Source: Odobenus rosmarus divergens | Taxonomy: Eukaryota > Chordata > Mammalia > Carnivora > Odobenidae | Assembly (NCBI RefSeq): GCF_000321225.1 | Contig: NW_004450660.1 | Span: 909,777-973,776, forward strand | DNA length: 64,000 nt | Reading direction: 5' to 3' | Part shown: in pieces, positions 39,001-51,000 of the stretch | Layout of the letters: each line of letters begins with the position of its first letter | How positions within the stretch are numbered: position 1 is the first letter of the stretch | Position numbers and translations under genes: made by a program | Notes under the pieces: generated by a model | The model's input: the letters and a program-made list of their open reading frames with translations, nothing else | What the model was told of the DNA's origin: nothing | Databases searched by the model: none

Positions 39001-42000
39001 CCACCCAGTCACTTGTCTAAATTCTCTGCAAACTACTAATTACTTTTTCGTGTCATGAATGCATCTAATAGAATAGAAATTCAGTGAGAGTAAGCACCTT
39101 GCTATCTTGTTCCACGTATCAACAGCTAGACTCATATAGCCACTCAAGAAGATATGGAATGAAAAATGAGCGTATACAGAAAAAAAAATTACCAGGGATG
39201 AATCACAAAAAATACTAAATAAGATGGTACACTAGATCAATTTTTTATGCAACTGGAGAAGCACAGTGTTTAGATAGCCACACAGTGAGATTTAAGAATA
39301 AGGAAAAATTAAGAAAATTCTGTTTCTGATTAGTTCATACTTGTTTTTGTTTTCCTTTTTAAAGATTTTATTTATTTGACAGAGAGAGAGACAGCGAGAG
39401 AGGGAACACAAGCAGGGGCAGTGGGAGAGGGAGAAGCAGCCTTCCCGCTGAGCAGGGAACCCGATGTGGGGCTCGATCCCAGGACCCTGGGACCATGATC
39501 TGAGCTGAAGGCAGACGCTCAACCGACTGAGCCGCCCAGGTGCCCCAAGAGTGGAGGTTAACATTTCTAATTATATCTAACCCAGGCTAACAATTAGTTT
39601 GCTTTCCCTGACCACTAAGAAACTTCTGAATAAAGTACTTGAAAGAGAAGGAGAATTATCCTGGAATTAGCTTAAGAGTAATATATGAATAATCAAATGT
39701 TATTTAAAAGAAACAGTCTAAACAAGACATACTGGTAAAATATTCTTTCCAAAAGCTTAAAAGCTTTTTAGAGATGAAAGTTTTTAAAAGATTATATCAT
39801 GGGCGCCTGGGTGGCTCAGTCGGTTAAGCGTCTGCCTTCGGCTCAAGTCACGTTGCCAGGGTCCTGGGATCAAGCCCCACTTCAGGCTCCCAGCTCAGCG
39901 GGAGCCTGCTTCTCCCTCTCCTCCCTGCTTGTGATCTCTCTTGCTATCTCGGTCACTATCTCTCTCAAATAAATAAAAGATCATATCATAAGACACAGGA
40001 GTAAGTAGGAGGAGGGAGGGGAATTGGGAAGGGAGAATTATATAAACAAAGAGCCTCACAAAAGGAAGGATTAAAAATAATTGAACCTGGTGGAGGGGTA
40101 GGCTAGGGGGCTCAGTCAGTTGAGTATCTGACTCTTGATTTCAGCTCAGGTAATTTATCCCAGGGTCATGAGATTGAGCCCCGCGTCGGGCTCCACAGTC
40201 GGCAGGAAATCCTCTTGAGATTCTCTCCCCCTCTCCCTCCCCCTGCTCCCACTCACACACGTGCACGCGCCCACTCTCTAAAATAAATAAATTATAAAAA
40301 ATAAAAATTAAAAAATAAAAAAATAACTGAACCTGTCTGGTGTGATTTCTATAGAAAATGAACCGTACTGATTAAAATCTCATGAGAAAGCCTTGACATT
40401 AAAATGACACTTGCGGAAACCTCGTTTGTATTTAAACTACAAGAAACTTACAAAATCCTCAGCCTCAAACTGTTTGCGTTCTCTCTTGTCTTCTTTCCTC
40501 CCCGTTTCATTGTCAGGTATGCTGTTTTCATGTAGTCCTTGGCTTTTTCCAGAATGGAAAATACTGCTACGAGAACGGGAACTTCCACCATGGTATCCCC
40601 CTCGATGATTTATGTTTTCAGTACCATTTCTTCCATGCATCCGCCATCCATTTTTTTCTTTCCTTCCAAAATTACCTTTATTTGATAATGGTAAAGTATT
40701 ATAAACTCAAAGATGGTTATGCCTAAATATTAATCACTGTCTACATTCTTAAAAGCATGAAAAAAAATTATCCTTAAGCTTTTATTTCTTAGCAAATTTT
40801 ACCTCCATTAGGACGTCCAATACCAGAATCAAAGCCATCTGAGGAGTTGTGTCGTCGACGATTCACATCAAAACGATTTTCTGTCCATGAAAAGTTTTCA
40901 GAATGCTTCTCAAAATTTATTGACGACTGAAACAAAATAAGCCCATAGGTAAACATACATATAAAACCTGGCTTAATTTATTTCCAAGGTTCTAAATGGT
41001 TAAGAACATTCTGTAGTTACTTTCAGTGTATTTGGTAACTGGTAACTTATTACAGATTCTGCTGTTGGTCTATTTTGTCTAATAGAAATCATTCTGAAAG
41101 AGGTTAACGACATCTGCTTACCCAAAAACTTTAAAAGTAAAATGCCACCATAAGAAAAACAAGGCAAAACATAGTGTACTTCTCTTACATAACAAAATAT
41201 AAAACTCCGTATCATGCATTACTTGATTTAAAATAGCTCAAGGTTTTCTTTAGTATCAGAAAAGTTATGGCAAATGAAGTTAAAATTCTAAGTTCTTCAG
41301 ATTTATTTCCAAACTCTTCCCCAAAACAAATGTTTTTTAAAAATTCTCAAAATAATATATAGAGGCACCTAGCTGGCTCAGTCAGTGGAGCATGCGACTC
41401 TTGATCTCAGTGTTTTGAGTTCAAGCCCCACGTTGGGTGGAGGGATTACTTATGAATAAAATCTTAAAAAAAAAAAAAAAGTACAAGAATTATTTTTAGG
41501 GGCCCCTGGGTGGCTTGGTTGGTTAAGTGTCTGCCTCCGGCTCAGGTCATGATCTCAGGGTCCTAGGATCAAGCTCCCTGCTCAGCAGGGTGTCTGCTTC
41601 TCCCTCTGCCTCTCCCCAGGGCCCCTGCTCGTGCTCATTCTCTCTCTCAGTAAATAAAATCTTTATTTTTTAAGATTTTATGTATTTATTTGTGAGAGAG
41701 AGAGTGTGTGTGTGTGTGTGTTTGTGTGTGTGGACACCAGCTGGGGGAAGAGCAGGCAGAGGGAAAGGGAGAAGCGGGCTCCCTGACCACGCGGGGCTTG
41801 ATCCCAGAACCCCGGGATCATGGCCTGAGCCAAAGGCAGACGCTTAACCAACTGAGCCACCCAAGTGCCCCTAAATAAAATCTTTAAAAAAAAAAAAACC
41901 CAAAAACTATTTTTAAAAATTAGGAATCTATAGGGACGCCTGGGTGGCTCAGTCGGTTAAGCGTCTGCCTTCGGCTCAGGTCATTATCCCGGGGTCCTGG

Positions 42001-45000
42001 GATCGAGTCCCATGTTGGGGTCCCTGCTTGGCGGGAAGCCTGCTTCTCCCCCTGCCTGCCGCTCCCCCTGCTTGTGTTCTCTCTGACAAATAAATAAAAT
42101 CTTTTAAAAACAATAAAAATAAAAATTAGGAATCTATAAAAATCATGAATGTCACAACTGTTTATAAACGTCGCTGTTCTTTCCCAGTATTAACCCATTA
42201 ATCTGTTAAGATCATAATCAAAACTTCAAACGTTTTCTTAAAATGCCCTGACCATTTCTCTGGGCTGGACTTATCTTACAACCACCTCCAGGACAATGAG
42301 CAGAGTCTCTCAGTTGCAATGTAAACCCACTGCACATACCCATGTCATCCACTAGGCCCCTCCACATTGTCACTGTGGGACTTACTGGTGCTGCTCCCCG
42401 GAGCAGCCTCATCCTCATTTTGCTTATTGTGCCATGAAAGATAAAGTCCCCTTGATTTTCTCGTATCTTCAGTCAGCATCCATGCAACAGTAGTAACAGG
42501 TCACCATGGTAGGCCTCCAAGCAGGGTAAAAACGCAAACCATTCACAGACCGCTAACAGTTTGGGTGGTGAGGATGTACACTAACAGAGCTTACATTTTC
42601 TAGAAAAAATAAATACAAGGGTCTCTAGGCCACATTAAGGCGTAAGCAAAGACTCTCAAGATTCTGGCAGCAACTGCTGTCATCCAAGTGACAGGTGGAA
42701 GTAAGGGTCCCTCAATGTTTAGTGGTCAACTGGCAAAGAGTAGAATTGAAACCAGGTGTCCAAACAGTGCTTTAGGTTTGGTAACTCTCCCAAGTAGAAC
42801 GATGGGATTTTTTATGCACAATGGGGTCCCACCTGAAAGGCAAACACTGCTGTGGCTGCTGAACCAAGACAACTCCAAAGATGAAATAGAGGTCAGCAAT
42901 GAGGATACAGAGTTTTGGGAAGATTACAAAGTCATTAGAAGAAAATCTGTTAAGGCTACGGTCTACTTGGAAACAAAATAAATGCAGAACCTCACTTCCT
43001 GGAGTGGAAGTGTTCTGTGCCCTCTGTACTCCCTGATCCCTCCCTTCCCTACTACATCAACCTCAGCAGCCTTTATGAGAATGTCAAGTATACTGGTATT
43101 TAAGGAAAGGGACAAACTTTTATAGCTCTGCTAGATACACATGCTCAAGTCACCATCTACCCACTCCCAAGAGGAGTGAGACAGTACTAAGCATAGGGAT
43201 GGCTGAAAATACTGAGGAATGTGGGAAAGGACATGTCAGTGTGGTGCATGGGGGCAGGAAAGGCCCCATCCTGTGAGTCTGCTGAAGCCAGAAGGTACAC
43301 AGGAGAAGAAGCAACTTCAACCCTGGGCTGAGGAAATCAGAAGAGAAACAGTAAGCCTACAAGCCATGCATGCAATCCCCAAAAGGGCTATCTTCTCCTC
43401 CACTGTGTACTTTCCCACATTCACAGATGAAGAAATCATGTAATCTCCCAAAAGCCTGGATTGTAACCCTGAAGTGCATGTACAAAACTTCCTAGTCTGT
43501 GCCACTGTAGTGAGAAAAGGTGCCCCGAAGACCCAATTTGACTACTTTGAAGTCTGAGGAAAATTCAGCAGTAGGAAAGAAAAATTAAAGTGATCTTGCA
43601 GGAGAGGCTTTTAGAGCAATTCAATGTACTATTGTTTGTTGTGTTTGAACTTGGTACTAATTGTTACTGAAAATGCTCAAGATTCTTCCATTCAGGGAAT
43701 ACCACAGGATGACAGATGATTCCTGTCCCCTTCCAGGTAGTCTAGCAAAAAACACTATATGCTCCCAGAAGGAAAGAAAGAAAAAAAAGAGAGATATAGT
43801 TGGAAAATCTGATGGGCAGTGGAATACTCAGAGGCTATTTCCCAGTACAGCAGTGCCATGTGCCTGCCATGTACACCCCCTTTTTAAAGGGTATATGGCT
43901 CTTGCCCTACTGCTGAGCTCTTAAATGAAAGGGAACCAGAAAAGGTGGCCCATTAAGGCTCCTGATCAAATGCAAAGTATTTGAGCATGCAGCTGACCTG
44001 GCCACTGGGACATTTGTTTTGCACGAAGAAGTGGCAACTACCCTCTGGGGTAAACCTTATTCCCCTCCCTGAGACCATAACAAGCTTCTGGTTCAATAAG
44101 GCTCTCAAATCATAGTCCCCTAAATGCCTAGGTCTGGTTCACTGCTGATTCAACTCCATTAAAAGAGGACAGTGTCCACTGGGTGGCAGCAGCCATTCGC
44201 CCCAACAACTCTGGAAGACGAAGTGGCTAAGTATCATTCGGCACAGTGGGCTAAAATGAAAACTACAACATTGGACTTCAGTCTTAAGCACTAGACATTT
44301 TATGTTTTTCTGCCTCTTGGACTGTTGCCAGTGCCCTAGTCATTTGGTAGATCACCTGAAAAACTAGAGACTAGCATATTAAAGGTAATTCTTTGGGGTT
44401 ATAAACTGTGAAGCTGCTACTGCTGCTGAGACAATCTGAATCACTCAGATGCTTACCAGAAGATATGCTGGCATAAAGAACAACTAAAATCAGAATACTG
44501 CTTAAGTCTGTAGCATGCTATCTAGGTCCATCATCACACCAGACATGTAACTGTCCACTACCGTAGACTGGTCACAAAATAGACCACTTTTTCTTTCTGA
44601 TGCAGAAGCCCCCTCTGCATGCTAACCTGTGAGCCTGCCAAAAGTTGGTCCATTTGTCCCACTGTGAAGGAGGCCACATTACACATTACACATCAAACCT
44701 GTGATCATTTCTTGGAGCTATCAAGAGTGTTTCATCACTGCTGAAATTTTTTCAGGTTACAGTGTTACTGTTGCGATCTGACTGGCTAACTCTGGTCACA
44801 CGATTGTGACCCTTGAAATTAATCCATGTCATTTTTTTGGACCATCAATATTCCAGTATTAGTGCATTTTTTGTCATGAAGGTCAACCTGCAATGGGTCA
44901 ATATTCAAGTAGTATACTCAAGACATTATACACACTCTACTATCCACAGGCATCCAGTCTATCAAACAACAGAAATGGTTTCCTCAAAATTCAACTCAGA

Positions 45001-48000
45001 ACAATCTGCAACTCTACATTCCTCAACTCTTCACACACTTTAACGAGACACTTTGGTCAATGAATGCAGCATGCCCAAAAAGAGATCATCTCTTCCTAGC
45101 CAATTCCTAGGTAGTAATTAAGATTAAAAAAAAAAAAAGTTATGAAATTATACAGACCTATTTCTTTTTTTTTAAAGATTTTTAATTTATTTGACAGAGA
45201 GAGACACAGTGAGAGAGGGAGCAGAAGCAGGGGGAGTGGGAGAGGGAGAAGCAGGCTCCCCGCTGAGCAGGTAGCCGGATGCCGGGCTCGATCCCAGGAC
45301 TCTGGGATCATGACCAGAGCCAAAGGCAGTCACTCAACGACTCAGCCACCCAGGCGCCCCAATATACAGACCTGTTTTTAAAATACCAGGATTTTGGGCG
45401 CCTGGGTGGCTCAGTCGTTAAGCGTCTGCCTTCGGCTCAGGTCATGATCCCAGGGTCCTGGGATCGAGCCCCACATCGGGTTCCCTGCCTGGCGGAAGCC
45501 TGCTTCCCCTCTCCCACTCCCCCTGCTTGTGTTCCTGCTCTCGCTCTGTCTCTCTCCATCAAATAAATAAATAAAATCTTAAAAAAATAGTAATAAATAA
45601 AAATAAAATAAAATAAAATAAAATAAAATACCAGGATTTTGCCCTGATTATCTCTTCACATGATGCTTCTTTCCCCTAAGAGAAACTGCAGGTCAAGCTA
45701 CCTCTCAAGGTAATGGTCTGGTCAAAAAGAAACCTAATGAATTCAAACAATCTGGTTTGGCCACCTGAATTCTCTTTTTGGTGCGACATGGTCCTATATC
45801 TGAAAATAGTGACCATTTCCTTCAGTATACTTCTCACCATGTACTCTGTACAGTGTCCAATGTGGACTAGAGTGAGCATAATGGGTCTCTGCAATTATGT
45901 AAAAATGTCCTTAACCCACTTACATCCAACTCTTCCAGATAAAAAATCTGGGTGCGAGTAGGAAATTTTTAAGTGACGTCAGCTATCCAAATAAGACACA
46001 CCAATTTCATGGGTATAGAACGAAAAAACCCTAGCATCTGTAGAGGTAACATCTTTGACTCCAGAAGGTGCACGAAGGAAAAAACAATTATTGCTCTATC
46101 TCCTAGAACCAGCACCACTGCCTGAATCATACAGAAGCTGGAGAAAACACTGATCACTGCTAGATGTGTCATCCTCATATACTTTGAAATCAGAAACACT
46201 CATGCGACCACAAACAGTCCCTAACTATTCTCCTGTGCTTGATGTCAAGAGCCGTTCCCGAATGTGAATGTGTGAAAACACTTAAACCAGCACAACCTGG
46301 GGGCGCTTGGGTGGCTCAGTCGGTGAAGCGTCTGCCTTTGGCTCAGGTCATGATCACAGGGTCCTGGGATCAAGCCCGCATCAGGCTCCCTGCTCAGTGG
46401 AGAGCCTGCGTCTCCCTTTCCCTCTGCCTCTGCCTGCCACTCCCCCTGCTTGTACTCTCTGTCAAAAAATAAATAAAAATCTTAAAAAAGCAGAAACAAA
46501 CAACAACCAAAAAAACCCAACTGATAAAAATTCATGATTCTCCAAACACCTGACTGGTCTCAGGTTATGCCATATATGGCAAATGATGCTCCAAGTAATG
46601 GTAACAATGTCCATGATTCTTAACCAAACTAATTTAATAGTAATCCAAATCATGTTTAACAACAAATCCCTGACTAAAGTGATCTGTGCCCCTTCAGGTG
46701 GAATGTCTTTATGTGAGGGAAAATAAGCCACAGGCTAGCTTGAATGAAGGATGAGAGTTGTTTTTTGGCCCATCTATTGTCCTTATAATTGTAGGTTAAG
46801 GACACCAAAAATCAGGTCAGTTTAAACTCTCCTGGGTGGATTTCAATGGATAACAGAGAAGCCTCAGACCACATACTGGCTGGCTGGGGCGGGGGGGAAT
46901 CACCTACCTGTCCTCTCTAGGATTTGCTCACAACCAGCTAGATCCTGGCCTTACCCTGTTCAGGATGTTAACAGAAGCCTTAATTAAAAATGCTGTATAA
47001 AACAATTAAATGGATTTGGTTTTAGCCTTGCTTAGAATAATCAAAGTGGCTGACAGAGTGGTATAATCATAGGAAAATTCAAGTTTGGCCAAGAACATGT
47101 AGGGCTGATGGGTTGACTGTTGGGACAGGAAACCCATCAGGGGCCCTGAGCACTTCCTTTCATTCTTTTTGTATGCCAAGAATGCAAGAATGCAAGGCCT
47201 TCACTGCTCTTTGTATGGCCCATTTCTCAAGTTTATGTCTGCAGTGAGCATCATTTGAGGGATGACAGGTAGCATCCTTCTCTGGGACAAAAAGCAAGAT
47301 TATAAATGTGGTAGACTCCCCCACTCAGCACCAAGGGTAGCATCCACCTGGACCCATCCATGTCAACTACAAAGGTTTTAGTGGGCATGAAGAACCAGTG
47401 CCAACATCATGCTTATTCTGCTTGTCATGCTACTAATAAAGTTCTTGGCCCTTGATCCAGGAGTCTCATGTCTCCTGCCAGCACCTATGTTAGCTTGCTA
47501 GCAGGATAAAACCCATACCCTTCACAAATCGACATACACACAATAACATAAGAATAAGAAATACAAGTAATAAGGCTAAAAAGGTAGATAGGAAACTTAT
47601 TATTAGTGAATGTATGATTGCCCATATTTAAAAAACCAAAATTTAACAGAGTAAGAACTAAAGCTGCTAGATACAACACTAACACAAGATGTAACAGATC
47701 TGTAGCAAAGACTTAATAATAAAGCTTTTTATTCTTTTTTTAAATAAACTCTATGCCCAAGGTGCGCCTGAACTCACAATCCCAAGATTTAGAGTTCCAT
47801 GCTCTACCAACTGAGCCAGCCACACACCCCAATAATAAAGCTTTTTTAAAAAATATCATTTAGGGGCACCTGGTGGAGCTTAAGCCCCATGTAGGTCATA
47901 CAGTTTACTTAATAAATGTAACTCCACGTCCAAGAAAGAGTGAAAATGCAGTTTATGACAATGGCAAAAAAGTTAACTGTGATAATCTAACAAAGTCTGA

Positions 48001-51000
48001 CAAGCATTTAAAGTAAAGAGAATAGTTATGCTCAGTACACCATGTAGAAGTGGAATTTGCCAATATCTAACCAAGTCCCAGCAATTTTTCCCTAAATCTA
48101 CACTGAAGCCTTCTATTCAAACTGTGGTCCACAAGCAGAATCAACATCACTTTGAAGACTGTTATAACTCGGGCCCCATCGAAGAACTACTGAAATGAGA
48201 ATCTGCATTTTAACAAAATCCCCAGGTTATTTCTTTTTAAGATTTTATCTATTTATTCATGAGAGACAAAGACAGAGAGAGAAAGAGAGAAAGGCAGAGG
48301 GAGAAGCAAGCTCCCCACCTTGGAGCAGGGAGCCTGATGCAGGACTCGATCCCAAGACCCTGGGATCAGGACCTGAGCTGAAGGCAGACGCTTAACCGAC
48401 TGAGCCCTCCCAGGAGTCCCCCAGGTTATTTTCTTATCCATTCAAGTGTGAGGAACAGTGGCCTAAAATTTCTTACCCATGTGTACAAGGAGATACCATA
48501 AAAACATTCAATGCAGTATTTCTCTAGAGCAGCCAAAAGTTATGTTATAAACAATCTAAACTTTAACGAACAAATAAAATGTAGTATAGATAAACAAAAT
48601 AGGATACCACACAGAGTTTTAAGATACTTACACTACATTTGTGGATATCAACATGGGGGGAGAAAATCTCAAAGATACAATGAATGTAAAAGTAAGATGC
48701 AGACATACACATGAAAATCACTGATAAAAATTTTTAAACATACATAACAATACCATTTGACATTCACATATGTAGTTATAGGAACATATGCTGAGAATAC
48801 CTCTGGGGAAAAATGAAGAGAAAGGACTGTGAAGAAACAGGACAGTGAACTTCAACTGCATACAGAATGCTTTACTTCCAGAAGCAATAAAACCTAATAT
48901 AGAAGAATGTTAAGATAGGACTATCTTGATATTTAATAAGTACTCATTTAATTATTATCTATCATTCTCTGTATGTTTCATTAAAACCTTCAATGAGGTT
49001 TTTTAAAGAATTATCAAAACACGTAAAGAATTGCTGAATCACTGTATTGTACACCTAAAACTAATATAACACTGTATGTTAACTATACTGGAATAAAAAT
49101 TACAAACTTAAAAAAAAAATTACCAAAACAAATAAGCAAATTACAAATTACCAAAGCAAATATATCTGCAATGACAAACAAATTCCCCAATGTAAGGGCA
49201 CCTGGGTGGCTCAGTCGTTAAGCATCTGCCTTCGGCTCCGGTCATCATTCCAGGGTCCTGGTATCATCAAGTCCCTCATAGGGCTCCCTGCTCAGCAGGA
49301 AGCCTGCTTCTCCCTCTCCCACTCCCCCTGTTTCTGTTCCCTCTCTCGCTGTCTCTGTCAAATAAATAAAAATCTTAAAAAAAAAAAAAATTCCTCAATG
49401 TGAAAAGAGCTATTACAAAATCACTAAGAAACACATTACATGAGCAAGCAGTTAAGAAACCATAACACCAAAATATACTCAACCATAATTTAAAAATGCA
49501 AAATAATAAAGTACCATTTTTCATCTAATTGCAGATTTAAAAATGTGAAAACAGCCAGTGTTGCCAAAACTGAGAACACTAGCCCCCTCATAAAATTCTG
49601 ATGGGATTATAAATAAGTATAACCTTTTTTTTTTTTTTAAGTAGGCTCCACACCCAGCATGTAGCCCAACACAAAGCTTGAACTCAGGACCCTGAGATCA
49701 CGACCTGAACTGAAATCAAGAGTAGGACACTTAACCGACTAAACCACCCAGGCACCCCAATACAACCTTTTTGAGAGCTATTAGACATTACCTACCAAAA
49801 TGTACAAACCCTCTGATCCACTGATTCTACTAAGAATTTACCCTACAAATGTATTCAAGAGATGCCTAGACAATCCTGCAGCTTAGTCCATTAATTGGTA
49901 AACTAATTAAATAATATATATAGATCCACTCAAAGATTTCATAGACACTGAAAAGTTAGATCCGTAAGCAGTGATGAAAGATATTGGAGATGCCATCTCT
50001 AAAGTGAAAAAAATTTCTTTTATCCAAACCAGGATAAAAATACATTCTGGTGTATGCATAAAAGCATCCTAATATTCACTTTTGAAAATTAGTCTACTAC
50101 CTAACAGTCAAGAAAAGAAATTTATTAACTTGATAAACATTAAAGTCAGGCACACATGGATTTGTATCCTAGCTCCAGCACTTTGGGGCACATTACTTAC
50201 CTCTCTCAACCTCAGTTCCCTCCTTTGTATACGGGAGAAAGAAAACAGAGAATTTACCTCATGTTTTTTTGTTGGTATTCACATGAACTATTTTATACAA
50301 TCATTGGTACGTACTCAAAAAAAAAGATACTACCATGAACAAGAAAGAGACCCTCTCTATCCCTTTACCGTCTTTATCCCTTTACATACTTAAAACCTTT
50401 TTCTGCATTCCTTTAAAAAATAATTTAGCAATTTTTTCTTGGATGCCCGCAGTATGAGTCACTAGTTAACAAAAACTCTACATAGTAAATAAGAAGTTTC
50501 AATGAACTCCACTACCAGTCTGACTGAATTTTCTGATCTTCTCTTAGCCTGAACTTTAAATACACATTTTCAACACAAGCCAAGAGTTTACGCATTATTC
50601 AAATAAACTTTGGTAAAATATTAATGACTATTTTTTAGATGCTGCCGTGAAAGAATCCATAATGCGCTAATGCTACACACTCTAGCCATAGAAGTAATTA
50701 CAAAATATTGAATATAAATTTACTGTAGTGGAATGTCATCAAACAGGTCTGTATTATTTTGTACTTAAAAAGAATAAAAATTCCTGTATTTTCTATTTTG
50801 TACCACATATCTGCTCTTTCAGTATCACATCCCCGCCATCAACCACCTTCTCCCCCCCCTTTTTTAAGTAGGCTCCACACAACCAACATAGGGCTTAAGT
50901 TCACCACCCCGAGACCAAGAGTTACACGCTCTTCCAAATAAGCCAGGCAGGTGCCCCAGGAATCTTCCTTCTTCTAACAATACTATGAAAGGATACCTCA

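Larger units (their letters stand above)
37979..40451 (-). other. GPBP1 intron between third and fourth coding exons (2,473 bp)
   Basis: Seven SINEs and an L2 remnant occupy well over half of this intron; they are listed separately. Confidence 0.9.
42140..47490 (+). mobile_element. Endogenous retrovirus remnant (protease/pol/integrase traces), about 5.3 kb, broken and SINE-interrupted
   Basis: Plus-strand frames show retroviral landmarks in the right order: an aspartic-protease-like ALLDT-AQVT near 43120-43160 (the Gly of DTGA is lost), an RNase-H-like WFTADS with AQWAK near 44130-44260, and an integrase-core-like YYPQASSL and NGFLK near 44935-44985, where the expected catalytic Glu is lost. 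A long open frame at 45713-45961 sits where env would be. The right end (AATAAAGTTCTTGGCCC near 47434) looks like an LTR poly(A)/U5 region. Stops and frameshifts break every gene, and SINEs at 45164-45624 and 46299-46487 interrupt it. Family not identified; class I or III possible. Boundaries are approximate. Confidence 0.7.

Noticed and set aside
34444..42120. Regularly recurring repeats that could suggest an array (CRISPR-like)
   Set aside because: The units are full retroposed SINEs with poly(A) tails and separate target-site duplications in both orientations, in a mammalian genome.
42688..45961. Open frames in the retroviral remnant (97, 74 and 82 codons) as intact viral or domesticated genes
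   Set aside because: Each is short, the surrounding pol landmarks have lost catalytic residues, and stops or SINEs break the frames.
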